Counted from the stretch's first letter, positions 9,815-20,256 are shown. The stretch is DNA of 64,000 nucleotides from Enoplolaimus lenunculus (GCA_030248215.1 JASANG010003292.1:248001-312000), one strand, 5' to 3'. Made by a program: numbers and translations. Notes: a model not told the origin generated them from the sequence alone.

Positions 9815-10057
9815 TTATTTGACCATAACTCGCTTAGCCAGACGTTCAGCATACAACCGGAGGTCTATTTTCGGCTGCGGCTCCAGCAGAAAATCGACCT
9901 CCGGCTCGGGCTCTGGTCCCGAGGGATCTGAATCAAAGCCTAGGCTAACGATGTCTAATCCTACGACTTCGTTCGGGATGTGCTCTATGCCAAGGCGTTC
10001 ATTTTGAATATTTGCTACTACCACCAAGATCTGCACCGACGGCTGCTCCAGGTCAGC
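9815..10057 (-). CDS. Putative coding exon, unknown protein (paralogous fragment at 23401)
   Basis: An open minus-strand frame of 80 codons with no internal ATG start. It is bounded upstream by TGA and ends at TAA, so it would have to be a terminal exon. The residues are varied, including VQILVVVANIQNERLG, an acidic proline patch SGPEPEPEVDFLLEP, and a basic end AERLAKRVMVK. DNA at 23401-23456 is about 75 percent identical, and in the same frame it encodes PEPDVDYLPEVEPDADLRL against PEPEVDFLLEPQPKIDLRL here, with conservative swaps (E/D, F/Y). Frame-preserving divergence supports coding origin. No family is recognised. It may be part of a decayed multi-copy gene or an unrecognised transposon ORF. 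Confidence 0.3.
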   Translation of the reverse strand, partial: ADLEQPSVQILVVVANIQNERLGIEHIPNEVVGLDIVSLGFDSDPSGPEPEPEVDFLLEPQPKIDLRLYAERLAKRVMVK

Positions 10058-10208
10058 TCACGCTAAACTATGTTTTAAAATTAAAGTTTAAGATTCACAA
10101 CACATGCATTAAGACAGTTGGCTCATGTAACCAACAGGGGTTTGTCTATTCAACACTAGCCTACACCTAAACCTACGATTAACATAAGCATAAGCCTAAA
10201 TACAAGTC

Positions 10209-10433
10209 GGCCCATGTATAGAATAGGGCTGGAATAGTAGTATAAGCATATTCCTAAGCCGAAGCCTAAGCCTAAGCCTAAGCCTAAGTCAAAACCTAAG
10301 CCGAAGCCTAAGCGTAATGATAAGCTTATTTGTAAGCCTAAGCCTAAGCAAAAAAAATTTGTCTAAAGCTTAAACTATCTCTGTTACAGCCCCTCCGGAA
10401 AACGACCCCCGGCAGTGTTCTAGGCATATGCCC
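10209..10433 (-). mobile_element. TTAGGC-C MITE
   Basis: GGCCCATGTATAGAATAGGG at left, CCTCCGGAAAACGACCCC near the right. The C branch is defined by TATAGAACAGGG and the CTCCGGAAAACGA block. Flanks share ACAAGTC. It sits inside another CTAAGCC-bearing remnant (10137-10208 and 10434-10460). Confidence 0.82.
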
Positions 10434-10946
10434 ACAAGTCTAAGCCTAATCCTAAGCTCAAAGTTTGGACATTCCAGTCTTTTAAGTCTCACAGCATTCT
10501 TGTATGACCGGCCCATGCACACAAAAAAGTATTTTTGAATTTATTCAGAAAAGTATTCTCTGTGGCAAATCTGACAGAGTTTTTCTGATATTTAAGACAA
10601 TTTTTCAAAAAAATAACTGGAAAACGTTTATTTACAAACTTTATTTCAAAACGTTTCTGAAATCTTTTCTGTTATAACCGAAATACATTTCAAGTGCACA
10701 TTGCTAATTATATTTCTTAAATGTGAGTAACTTTTTCTTAAATATCAGAAATATTATTTTGAGTGTATTCTTGACATAGGCCCCAAACAGTTAAACGAAA
10801 AGTGTTAATTGAACACGTTTTAATTACGACACACAATTCAACCAAATTAGCACAAAATGTAAGCTTTACCTTGCCCATTGATACTGACACTTGGTAACAA
10901 AATCCATTTTAATCCTTGTAAATTACTAGTTTAGGGTTACTAAATA
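10434..10946. other. Unassigned, with one inverted pair
   Basis: TTTCTGATATTTAAGACAA near 10578 and CTTAAATATCAGAAA near 10738 are inverted relative to each other, about 150 bp apart. This may be the ends of a small MITE. No gene is visible. Confidence 0.4.
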
Positions 10947-11268
10947 GCAAGAGTGGATGATCACTCTTTATAACAAGAGTGTGCAACTGGGTGCATTCTG
11001 TGTATTAAAGAAAGAAACCCGGCACACGTTGCGTTTTTGGCCTACCCCCCTCATTTGGGGGGGTGTTGAAACCTCGAACGCAGGCAAATACTGTTGCGAT
11101 ACACAGTGCAAACCTTGTCCGGTTATATTCTTGAATTAAGTTTAGCTGAGTTCTGTGTGCAGTTGACCCCCCTAAATAAGGGGGGTATGGGCAAACCGCA
11201 ACGCGCGGTGGTACTTTTTATGCCACGCGTATTTTTGGAAGTTGCACACTCTTATCATCGACTCTTGC
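10947..11268 (+). mobile_element. Long-TIR MITE, family W (copy 1)
   Basis: Left: GCAAGAGTGGATGATCACT, then AACAAGAGTGTGCAACTGGG. Right: GTTGCACACTCTTATCATC to ACTCTTGC, the inverse. The core has two G/C runs (CCCCCCTCATTTGGGGGGG; CCCCCCTAAATAAGGGGGG). The superfamily is not clear. Confidence 0.75.
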
Positions 11269-11276
11269 TAATACCA

Positions 11277-11475
11277 AAACTGCATGATACAAGAGTTTGC
11301 AACTCTTTGGGTTCCGCATGGTACAAAATGTACCACCGGGTGTTGCGTTTTGAGCCTGCCACGTTTTATTTGGAGGGTGGGGCGCAACGCGTGCCAAATA
11401 CATTTTTTCTACACAGAATGTACCCAGTTACATACTCTTGTTAAAATATGCATCATCCACTCTTGCTGATACTAA
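11277..11475 (+). mobile_element. Family W (copy 2), shorter, abutting copy 1
   Basis: CAAGAGTTTGCAACTCTTTGG at the left is inverse to CCAGTTACATACTCTTG then ATCCACTCTTGC at the right. It shares ACAGAATGTACCCA with the copy at 22367. It may be a tandem or nested W insertion. Confidence 0.65.
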
Positions 11476-11571
11476 ACTTCTAAAACACAAAGTCCCGAGT
11501 TTATTTTCGACCTGGTGCATAGAAGTAAATTGGTGAGTTTCCAGCAAGCCCGGCCTTTAATCATTAATAGT

Positions 11572-11745
11572 GGCCGATGCCTATGGAACATGACCGGATA
11601 GTTTTCCGACGGGGCTGTAGTAGAGTCAGTTTAACGTTTAGACTTACTTTTTTGCTTAGGCTTACGTTTTAGGCTTAGGCTTAGGCTTAGGTTTAAAGTT
11701 GGAAATATGATTATACTACTGTTCCGGCCCTGTTCTATGCATGGT
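11572..11745 (+). mobile_element. TTAGGC-C MITE
   Basis: GGCCGATGCCTATGGAACA, GATAGTTTTCCGACGGGGC and TTTAGACTTACTTTTTTGC lead into a TTAGGC core. The end is CTGTTCCGGCCCTGTTCTAT. Terminal bases are eroded on both sides. Confidence 0.8.
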
Positions 11746-12503
11746 TGATTTTAGCAATATATAGTTTACTCCTTGCGTTAGAGTCAGGGGTGCTTATAAG
11801 ACGGATCGCCAGTGGTTGATCTAGTATTTTCCGGTTCGGTGGGATGCTTTTTGTGTTGCGAAATTTAACAAGACATGTTTTAACATTTTTTCATACTGTA
11901 AGCATTGCGAAATGTGCAGCGCAATGAATCCAAAAAAGCTTTTAATGCGCTGCACACTGCCCACTCAAAAGTCACCTGATGTACGCATGATATTGTGGAA
12001 TTTGCATTAAACTGATGTCGCGCAGTCCCGTCGCAATTGCCAGCTATTTTAGCCTAGTAGTACGTTATGAGCTTCACAAATAACCATTTGCATCGCAAAA
12101 TTTTCAGCAAATTGTAGGTGGTGAGGATACATCCCCCTATCCCGCTGAATTAGCCAATTTGACGCTGAGATTAAAAGTCCATTTTTGAGGCTTGAGGGGA
12201 TGGACTAATAGACGCCCCTGTAGACAAAAAAAGTTTCTCACTGGCTACGGTCGTTCAAAATGAACTTTAATACAAAAACAGTCGAGACACAAAGGCCACC
12301 GCAACCTCTGAAGGCCCATTTTAAAAAGATCTTAAACCTCAACCTATAACAGAGGTAAAAACCCAGAAAAAATATGCGTCAAAGTTATATTTCGAAGCAG
12401 AGCGAACCCTAAAAACATAAAATCATTCGTAAAAAAATTGTCAAAAACAGTAAAAATATTTTAAATGAGTTGCTGACTGATTATTGATGTGCTTTGCAAG
12501 TTG
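11746..12503. other. Unassigned; shares a block with 40830
   Basis: ATTTTCCGGTTCGG then CTTTTTGTGTTGCGAAATTT (11830-11875) also occurs near 40838-40880, so an unnamed repeat is present. The remainder has no recognised content. Confidence 0.45.
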
Positions 12504-12714
12504 GGCCAATGTTAAGAACACGGGTTGGAACAGTATTACAAGCTATTCTTATGCTTAAGCCTAAGCCTAAGCGGAAGTCTAAGCATAAGAATGAGCCTAT
12601 TCCTAAGCCTAAAGCCTAAGCCTCAGCCAAGCAAAAAAATTAATAGTCTAAAACTTAAGCTTACTCTATTGCAGTCGTACAGAAAACGTTCCGCCTCTGA
12701 TCTTTACATGAACC
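12504..12714 (-). mobile_element. TTAGGC-B MITE
   Basis: GGCCAATGTTAAGAACACGG to GTCGTACAGAAAACGTTCCG and TGATCTTTACATG. The B branch is recognised by AGATCAGGGGCGGAACGTTTTT-type ends (here on the minus strand). The internal core is CTAAGCC. Confidence 0.85.
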
Positions 12715-12717
12715 CCA

Positions 12718-12842
12718 CCTATTTGTGAGGGGCAACTCTAAAGAGGGGCCACATCCTAACAAGATTTAAAAACAACAAATTTCAAAAATCGATTTCACCC
12801 CAGAATTTGGGGGAGGGCATTCTAGCCTGCTCTGCCACTGCT
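12718..12842 (-). mobile_element. Family G element, partial
   Basis: The right end GCCTGCTCTGCCACTG, the GGGGCCACATCCTAACAAG block and a CAGAATTTGGGGG run match family G. The left terminus is lost beside the B MITE. Confidence 0.5.
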
Positions 12843-13212
12843 TATACATGTTTCTTGCCATATGCCCTCAGACTAGGGTACCAGCACGAGAGTAAGGTAT
12901 GAATCCGTGAACATCGAAGAGTATTTGTGCTGGGTTCGGCAACATTTAAATGTTTCTACAAAATAAAGTACAATTTGAATTCAAAATCATAGACATCGAA
13001 TGGCTTATATTTTGATGGGTACGGCTGTAAATCGAACGCGTTTGATTGAACCAGCGCTAGCGACCCTGTGTGTTGAACTGTTGCCAGCGGCCTATTCGGG
13101 ATTATGTAACATGGGTAGGGTGGTGGTTGAAAAATTAACTATTGGAGTAAAAATATATTTTTCAATTTTAGTTAACAATTTTAATTTTCCAAAATCAATA
13201 ATAGCGTTATGT
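12843..13212. other. Unassigned stretch
   Basis: A 76-codon plus frame starts at 13000 but has no domain and runs into AT-rich sequence. Nothing else was seen. Confidence 0.4.
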
Positions 13213-13220
13213 ATTATCTG

Positions 13221-13302
13221 CAGGGTGTAAACGGATAGTAAAAATAACGGATACGGATAGTAATACAAAATATAACGCAAACGGGTATCCGGTTACACCC
13301 TG
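13221..13302 (+). mobile_element. 82-bp hAT-like MITE, family M (copy 1), perfect TSD
   Basis: CAGGGTGTAAACGGATA at left and TATCCGGTTACACCCTG at right are inverted. The element is flanked by identical ATTATCTG 8-mers (13213-13220, 13303-13310), a textbook hAT signature. Confidence 0.92.
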
Positions 13303-13450
13303 ATTATCTGACAACGATCGAAAAAACGAACCACAGCATGTGTTGATCTCAGACCCTGCTTATAAGTGTATATCGAATCAACTACGAACAACCTCTGTAT
13401 TGTATTTCGATGCTTTCCATTTCTTTGGTCCAAATTCACAAAACTTACGA

Positions 13451-13628
13451 TCCCATTGCCAGCTCACCTTGCTAATGGAAGCATACATTATGGTCGTGGT
13501 CAGATGACTTACAAGCAATGGTCAAGGTTAGATCGCTCAATGCAAGCGAGGTTGAAAGTTTTCCTGGAGAATGGAACGGAAATTTATCCGGGGGGATGAG
13601 CCCCTAGCTCCCGTCTGGCTACAGGCCC
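13451..13628 (+). mobile_element. Family H element (copy 3)
   Basis: CCCATTGCCAGCTCACCTTG at the left, GATGACTTACAAGCAATGG in the middle, GGGGGGATGAGCCCCTAG and CCCGTCTGGCTACAGGCCC at the right. Nearly full length, with an extra AGATCGCTCAATGCAAGCG segment. Confidence 0.72.
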
Positions 13629-14155
13629 CCAGAAAATTTATTATCAATTGCTGGTATGGTGCAAGACGCATTTGATAATACGTGCAATAGACAGGAAATT
13701 AACACCAGTAATTGGATTTAGTTATACTACCAGTCGTGTGTATCAGCTACCAATGAAACGTTTTCATTTGGAATAGCACCAAAAAAATTCCAAAGATACC
13801 AAAATACGTTGAAACCACTGTCTTACCCTGCCAAATTCATTCATTAGGTTCTCAGCATATTTTAAGACCCTAAACCTTCACAATAAACGCAATACGTTAT
13901 TAACCATATACACATATATACACATATACATCAACATTTAAAGGTTCTGGCTCGGCCATTGCGTCCAAAAATCTTTATTACGCAAGCTTAAAGAAGTGAT
14001 TAATTAATAGCGCAATAAGGGCTCCAACGTCATTTTCTGGCACAAAGTTGGGCCAAAATTCGGTTACTAGCCATCAGGCTCACAATTCTAGCAAACAATA
14101 TTGGTGGCATATATATTATATATGTAATATATATGTATATTATCTTAGTAGCGTT
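13629..14155. other. Unassigned, with short AT microsatellites
   Basis: It holds a (CATATA)n-like run at 13905-13935 and a TATA run at 14107-14146. No gene or other repeat was recognised. Confidence 0.5.
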
Positions 14156-14205
14156 CTGTAGTGACCCGAATAAGAGAGGGACAGAGTGATATTTATGTCG
14201 CCTCT
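14156..14205 (+). mobile_element. Family E, 5' end fragment
   Basis: CTGTAGTGACCCGAATAAG followed by GATATTTATGTCGCCTCT is the first 50 bp of family E. The rest is missing. Confidence 0.7.
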
Positions 14206-14372
14206 TTTGAACAATCTTCCCTCGCCATTTGGTGGTGAACTGGTATTTACTTTTCAATTCAATTCCAGTTATTTGGTAGACACATCTTATACTGGTAGGA
14301 GCTATTTTCTATGGTTCAGTTCGTCAGATTAGGAAAACACTTTTAAAACTTAAGTATGCTCGTATGAATATA

Positions 14373-14538
14373 CACTGCAAAAAACGGTGAGTCAAATTAA
14401 TTCATTCCGAAATAGGCTTTTCCGGACTACACCAGTGAGTCGAATTTGACTCTGGCGGAGTTGCATTTGACTCAGTTTGTGCAGTCCGGAAAAGCCGATT
14501 TCGGAAACAGTCACTTTGACTCACCATATTTTGCAGTG
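14373..14538. mobile_element. Palindromic MITE, family D (copy 2)
   Basis: CACTGCAAAAAACGGTGAG to CACCATATTTTGCAGTG, with TA on both sides. Arms contain AAATAGGCTTTTCCGGACTA and its inverse. Confidence 0.88.
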
Positions 14539-15164
14539 TAGGTAACATTATATTTTGAGTTATGAATCAAATTGTTTACTGAACTTAATTTGATCCAGGA
14601 AGCATTTACGCAATCAAGCGAAATTAATGTTTATGGACTAAGTAGTAATTTTGGATTCTATCCATAACGGCCTCTAAGGGAAACAAACTCATATTGATTC
14701 ATACTGAAAACAAGGACCCGGACTCTTATTATACCGCCGTTTTATTCGGGGCCGGCCTCAAAGGAACCGCCACTGGAAAGACGACTAAAATATTGGATCT
14801 TGACAAAATTAGCAAATCGTAGCAAATCGTTAAATATGGTTCGTTGGGGCAGTATCCTGACCAATCAGGAACAAATATGGGATAAGAGACATCGTCTCCT
14901 GATCCTCTCGCTGTTCCCCTACTAGCACTATTGCACATTACAATAAAGACTCAAAATGTCGGAAACAACAGCTAAAACAAAAACAAACACAAAAACAATA
15001 AAAACAACAAAACACAGTAGCAGATTCAGAAATCTCCAAAATGGGAGCCGCTGACGATATACTCGCGGGCAAAGCCAAGGCTTCATTTTAGTACTAATGA
15101 TTAGTACAAAGTCCTTCCTTGTTATTCATGTTAAGGGGTCCTAGGAATCGGTGGCCCCCTGCAA
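14539..15164. other. Unassigned stretch
   Basis: An A-rich run of AAAACAAAAACA type lies at 14970-15012, next to the CAA repeat. Short frames have no support. Confidence 0.4.
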
Positions 15165-15227
15165 AAACAACAACAACAGCAACAAGAACAGCAGCAGCAG
15201 CAGCAGCAGCAACAACAACAACAGCAA

Positions 15228-15258
<31 letters not shown>

Positions 15259-15276
15259 AACAACAACAACAACAGC

Positions 15277-15325
<49 letters not shown>

Positions 15326-15371
15326 GCAACAACAACAACAACAACAACAACAACAGCAACAACAACAGCAA

Positions 15372-15433
<62 letters not shown>

Positions 15434-15475
15434 CAAAAAACAACAACAACACAAACAACAACAACAACAAGTTGG
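15165..15475 (+). repeat. (CAA/CAG)n repeat, about 310 bp
   Basis: A nearly pure CAA run in which almost all interruptions are CAG. In one plus frame this is an unbroken poly-Gln tract (ends HKKQQQHKQQQQQVG then TGA) but no ATG opens that frame; the codon upstream boundary is a TAA about 10 codons before. The other frames give poly-Thr, poly-Asn, poly-Leu and poly-Cys. It is best called a microsatellite, with a poly-Q exon possible. Confidence 0.93.
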
Positions 15476-15575
15476 CTGATACATAATTACGACCAGAGAA
15501 TGAACCCAAGAACAATGGTTTGTACGAAGTATTCGTCGGTTACAAGTTGGTTGATATGGAACAAAAACGTCACAA

Positions 15576-15604
15576 CCACCACCACCACAACAACAACAAC
15601 ACCA
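15576..15604. repeat. Short (CAC/CAA)n run
   Basis: ACCACCACCACAACAACAAC-type run, a small satellite of the larger CAA repeat 100 bp upstream. Confidence 0.8.
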
Positions 15605-15747
15605 AGAAAATAGTATTTAGACAAACAATGCCGATAACGAAGTTAGAACCAACCGGACCGGAATCCACGGGTTCATTATTAAAGTTTAGATTTAATTTTG
15701 GACCAAAAACACGGTAGAGTCTAACTCAAGAAGTTAGTTTCATAGGG

Positions 15748-15838
15748 GTCGTATAAATTGTCTTACGGTGCCGCACGCCGTCAGTTTTTGGACATGACGC
15801 GTGGTGCCGCGCGGCGAGTATAGCGCAACCCTTAAGTT
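15748..15838 (-). mobile_element. Family P fragment
   Basis: GGTGCCGCACGCCGTC and GAGTATAGCGCAACCC followed by TTA match the ends of family P (see 46139). Only part of the element remains. Confidence 0.55.
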
Positions 15839-16207
15839 ACGACTTATGTTTAGGTTTAGGACAGACATGGGCTTAGGTATGTCTTTTCTAAAACCGAAAC
15901 TTTAGCCGAAGCCCAAGCGTGTGGGATAGAAAGAGCTATGTTAGTGGTATGAATTGTATTCCTATACCATTTGGAAGTGGATAGCAATATTACCAGGAGC
16001 AAACAACTATATTCAGTGTGATTTCTCAGGTGAGTCATGAGCTTAAGACTATTAAGCATCGATTGTTGAACTTCGGATCGGTGGTGTCAAAAATTTGCGA
16101 CGACTCGATAGAACTCGCTCGAGTCATTGGTTTAACACAAAGATGTAAGTGGGCGCTTTTTACCCGTCCCAGCTTTTACCGTCGGAAATTTTATTTTTAC
16201 CAACGAC
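15839..16207. other. Unassigned, with weak TTAGG-like traces
   Basis: GTTTAGGTTTAGGACAGACA and neighbouring GAAGCCCAAGCG may be a very decayed TTAGGC MITE. No TIR could be paired. Confidence 0.35.
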
Positions 16208-16386
16208 GGCCAATGTATATATAGAACAGTTCCGTAACACCTAAACCTTAGGCTAAGGGTAAGTATGAGCTTACATGTAAGCCTAAGAAGCTTAAGCCTA
16301 GGTCTCAGCAAAAAATTAGTGTAAAACTTTACCTTTATTGCAGTCCCGCCAGAAAAACATTCAGCCCCTGATCCTTACAGTGGCCC
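16208..16386 (-). mobile_element. TTAGGC-B MITE
   Basis: GGCCAATGTATATATAGAAC at left. TTGCAGTCCCGCCAGAAAAA and CCCCTGATCCTTACAGTGG at right. The core is short and degraded. Confidence 0.78.
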
Positions 16387-16441
16387 CAACGGGTAAACTT
16401 CCGAAAAATGGCTGAGGACCTGTCTTAAACGTCTGAGGTGT

Positions 16442-17203
16442 AAGTGGGTAAAGATTTCTTTACCCGCGAATATACCAGCGCAAAATTTCTCTACCCGTTA
16501 CCCGCCATTACCCGTGCAAAATTCCTTTACCGTCACTGACCTTACCTGCCCTTATTTTTTCTGCTGCGTTCAATACAATTGTGTAATTTTATAGTACACA
16601 GATGTTACTCGCTTGATTTAAGTTACAAAAAACTCTTTATCAGTAACTTTCAAAACAAACCATTAAGTAAACATGTAACACCGGGTAATATTGCACATTA
16701 TACCTACATCGTTAAAACTGCGTTGTTTGCCGATGGGTGGTCAGTGAATCAAAATATTCTTGTCTGTACAAAATAGTTATAGCTAAGAGCGCATAAATCA
16801 CACATTTCTTTACGGTTGCGTCGCAATTTGTCTTTGGACCACTTTCCGAAAGCTATAGAAATATTGTTCCAAGCCAACAAAACATAACCTTTATAGGAAC
16901 TTGAAGAATGTAAGTAAATGGAATAACATATATTATTGCTGCCATTCAAACAGCCACAAATATTTTTCGATTTAACTGCATATTTCAAGAGTGCTCATAC
17001 TTACTTTTCACTCACACAGTAAAAACAGTTTAAAATTTAGGTTTTTTTTACATTATCTGGTTTCAAGATTCTTACGAAAATTTTAGACTGCTAACGGATC
17101 ACAAATTTTTACCCGTGCTTTGAAATTTTTTGCCCGCGGGTCGCGTGTATACCCGAGCCAATTTTTTACCAGTACCCGCATTAACCCCGCGGGAACCCAC
17201 TGG
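16442..17203 (+). mobile_element. Large MITE-like element with ACCCG-rich ends
   Basis: Subterminal zones are rich in TTTACCCG and TACCCGC at the left (16445-16550) and TTTTTACCCGTGC and TACCCGCATTAACC at the right (17100-17200). Ends are near AAGTGGGTAAAG and the inverse of CGCGGGAACCCACTGG. CAGTGGGT-type ends suggest hAT. The 550-bp middle is AT-rich with no ORF of note. A similar GCCGCGGGTATG piece lies at 20270-20290. Confidence 0.5.
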
Positions 17204-17206
17204 TAT

Positions 17207-17304
17207 CGTGCAACTCTGGTTTAACAGAGAACGGTCGCTTTCCACTCAAGAACCACTCCGTGAGTGAAAAAAGTGACCGTTCTCTGTCACACCAGAGTTG
17301 CACG
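17207..17304. repeat. 98-bp near-perfect hairpin
   Basis: CGTGCAACTCTGGT and ACAGAGAACGGTC at the left are answered by GACCGTTCTCTGT and ACCAGAGTTGCACG at the right. The arms are about 35 bp. It probably is a tiny foldback MITE inserted next to, or in, the ACCCG-rich element, because ACCCG-type sequence resumes at 17330. Confidence 0.75.
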
Positions 17305-17489
17305 TTGCCTGCGGCTACATCCGTCAGGAATTTATTACCCGACCGATCCGCGTACCCACAATGTAACGTGCAAATTTGAATTTTAACGGAACACAGCCAC
17401 GTTCCACTAAGAAGAACTTCGGTTTCTAGGATCACTTATGCAAACTATACCGCAAATCCTTCCGTAAAAATAACGTGACCCCATTGCAG

Positions 17490-17697
17490 CAACTCTGCAT
17501 GGTGAGTCACATTGACTCTTTCCGAAATAGGCATTTCGGGATTACACAAACTGAGTCAAAATTTGATCCGGCCAGAGTCAAATGCGATTCACTGAGTCAC
17601 ACGTTTATCTCTGGTGGAGTCGAATTCGACTCAGTTTCTGTACGCCCGAAACGCCTATTTCAGAGAAAGTCCATTTGACTCACGAATTATTGCAGTG
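17490..17697. mobile_element. Palindromic MITE, family D (copy 3)
   Basis: GGTGAGTCACATTGACTC through to CACGAATTATTGCAGTG. The left terminus is altered. The arms carry GGCATTTCGGGATTACAC rather than the TTTTCCGGACT variant, marking a subfamily. Confidence 0.8.
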
Positions 17698-17866
17698 AAC
17701 TCTGGACATCAAGTAAAATTGCCAATCATTAAACTTATTCGGCCTAAGAAATGCTAGAATAAGTTGACTAACAAAAGCACAATTCTATGCCTACAATTAA
17801 ACACAAAAATAATAGAACCCTTAAATTATCAAGAGGTGGGCTAAGCGGGTGTATCCCTTTAGAATC

Positions 17867-18064
17867 TACAACAATTCGTCGCCCGACAACTTGTCAACAG
17901 GCGGTGTCTGAAAGCGTATTAATAACTAAGCATAATCTTAAGCGTAATCCTCAGTCTAAGACGAGGTGTAAATCATAATGATGGGTGACGAATTGTCGAG
18001 TGGATGAAATTTCGGATTACTAATTATCGGTCGACAAATTGTTGGACGACGAATTGTCATGATA
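17867..18064 (+). mobile_element. MITE family O (copy 1)
   Basis: TACAACAATTCGTCGCCCGA at left, inverse to GGACGACGAATTGTC at right, with a further internal GGTGACGAATTGTCGAGTGG. The core carries a few CTAAG-type words. Copies at 29186, 49026 and 59630 (the last two interrupted). Confidence 0.75.
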
Positions 18065-18263
18065 CTAATATCCTTTTACTAGTCTTTCATCCAAATAAAG
18101 TTCTCTTTCTATTTTAACCATGGTTCTGCCTGCAGCTACTGCTTGCCCGTCTACGTCTTCAAATAGATCCTGCAGTCTCCTGAACGTTTTCACAAGATAA
18201 TGCTAAGCAATATTAAAATATTGCTTTTACCCTCATAAAACCGCAATTTCCCCCCATAATTAG

Positions 18264-18490
18264 GGCTCATGTACAGAACAGGGCCGGATCGTTTTCCGGA
18301 GGGGGCTATAATAGAGTCAGTTTAAGCTTTAGACTATTTTTTGCAAGGTTTTGGCTTAGGCTTAGGAATAGGCTCATCCATACGTTTAGGCTTAGGAATA
18401 GGCTCATCCATAAGTTTAGGCTTAGACTTTAGGCTTTAGGCTTAGGAATATGCTTATACTACTGTTCCAGCCCTGTTCTATACATGGGCC
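18264..18490 (+). mobile_element. TTAGGC-C MITE with perfect 8-bp TSD
   Basis: GGCTCATGTACAGAACAGGG to CCTGTTCTATACATGGGCC, flanked by identical ATAATTAG (18256-18263 and 18491-18498). The core contains GGAATAGGCTCATCCATA units. Confidence 0.93.
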
Positions 18491-18498
18491 ATAATTAG

Positions 18499-19341
18499 TA
18501 AGACACACTAAAACGTTTATCTGCTCTGCTAAAATTTCTGCAATGAAACTATTACGGTAAACCATTACACATATCATAACAAGCTTCCGTACCCTCCCTC
18601 CCAATATTTTTATAAAAACTACAAGCCAGTGGCGTAAAACCAAGATTCCATTTCGCGAGGGGACACCATTACTCAAAAGGTTTTCTGTGATCGGGTTTAG
18701 CAAGCGAGAAATATTTTTAATCTCTGCAAGGTTATTCTACATCATGTAAAAGTATGTGTTTGGTCGAGTCTACGGAAATTCCGGTAAGCGGATATACGCG
18801 TCACATCCGCCGGTGTATACGCCACGGTTACTAGCATGCAATATTAACATATTGATCATGCATATTTGTCACATTTCTAATCTTTAAAGCGCGATATCTT
18901 ATCTCGTGTAATCCTAACCGTCACACGACACACGCAAGCAATTTGATGGATTGTAAGCTTAAAATAGCTATATACAAGCAAACGGCATGGCCTCACACAA
19001 AGCCTAAAGCCAAATACTAGGTTAGCTATCGGCCGGTTCGGTATAAATCAGTCTGCATAGCAACAACTATATTGTTAGTGTATATCGTGGAAATGTAGAA
19101 AAAATTGCGACATTGAACTTCTATTGTGTTCTAATCGGGCTAGCACACCACAGGGCGCTAACCAAAAGGGCTTAGCATGCTTAGACCCCCGCCGAGGATT
19201 AGCCGGTTTGTAAGCTTGTTATTTCAACCGTACGCTCCTTCTATTATTGTTTTGGGACGACAGGCAAATAAGTAATGTCTTTGACTGCAGATATGGAAAA
19301 ATTAACAAAGGTTGTGGCCAAAAATTTATTAAATTATACTA
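18499..19341. other. Unassigned stretch
   Basis: A hAT-terminus-like CCAGTGGCGTAAAACC occurs at 18625 without a partner. No coding frame, RNA gene or other repeat was recognised in 840 bp. Confidence 0.45.
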
Positions 19342-19724
19342 CTGTATTGACCCAAATAAAAGGGGGGACTGATATTTATTTCGCCTCTCCAGAGGGTACC
19401 CCCCTTTTTATTCGGTTACGGACTGTTATTTATTTTTAACCAACGCTCCGCCGCCCTTCGTTACAGATATATATCCGGTACTGCAATTATCCGTTGAATT
19501 AAACATTTATTTCTCTTGTGTCAATAGCTTGAGCGATAATACAAGGTAAAAATTATGAATGTACTTTGGCTTTAAAGTTTCGAACACAAATTATTTTGTT
19601 CTGGAGTCATTTATGCGCTAAAATTAAGGGCTAATTGACATTTATGGACTCTAATTAGGGTTTAGGGGCTCTATCTGCTTACGGACCCTTATTAGGGATA
19701 CAGAGGCCTTATTCGGGTCAATAG
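19342..19724 (+). mobile_element. Family E MITE, internally shortened
   Basis: CTGTATTGACCCAAATAAAA to TTCGGGTCAATAG, flanked by TA on both sides (19340-19341, 19725-19726). It lacks about 80 bp before the 3' end compared with the 465-469-bp copies. TA duplication suggests Tc1/mariner. Confidence 0.85.
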
Positions 19725-19726
19725 TA

Positions 19727-20164
19727 AACTTAGTAACATCTATTTACCTTAGAGTTTGAATCAATCCGCTGCCATCAAACCTCAGCAGTAAAAACAACAG
19801 ATCAGCTAACTCTTTACAGGACAGTGGCCACAGAATAACTGACAGAACTATTTAGAAAAATTGTGCCCCCCGTATAATCTATGAGCACCACGATAATATG
19901 ACTTAGGTAATTAGAGGGGGTATGCTGCCGCAGCAGTCACCCCCTCTATGATTTCGGTAAAATATTATTTCATTTGATAAATATGCGTTTGAAAGTATGA
20001 ATAGATTTTAGGGTTGAACTATAAAAATTTACGTATTACAGTGTCTCTCCCGAATCAAAACCGTGGCTGCACCCACCCATGGCTGGTTACATAGAAGTTG
20101 AATGATGAACCATCTATTAATGGGAGCCCATTTTCTATATATCATAGGTATATATACATATATA
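19727..20164. other. Unassigned, with one G/C-run inverted pair
   Basis: TAGAGGGGGTATGC (19911) and CACCCCCTCTATGA (19938) form a short inverted pair. This may be the remnant of a small element. No gene was seen. Confidence 0.4.
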
Positions 20165-20256
20165 CACTGCAAAATATGGTGAGTCAAATTGACTCGCTCC
20201 GAAATAGGCTCTGCGAGACTACACAAACTGAGTCAATTCGACTCCGCCGGTGGGTC
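20165..20256. mobile_element. Family D, left arm only
   Basis: CACTGCAAAATATGGTGAG to CAATTCGACTCCGCCGG. The right arm is missing and the sequence passes into ACCCG-like material. Confidence 0.75.

Noticed and set aside
15119-15613. ORFs of 111-164 residues over the CAA/CAG repeat (poly-Thr, poly-Asn, poly-Leu, poly-Cys)
   Set aside because: They are translations of one microsatellite in different frames and strands; none has a credible flanking coding sequence.
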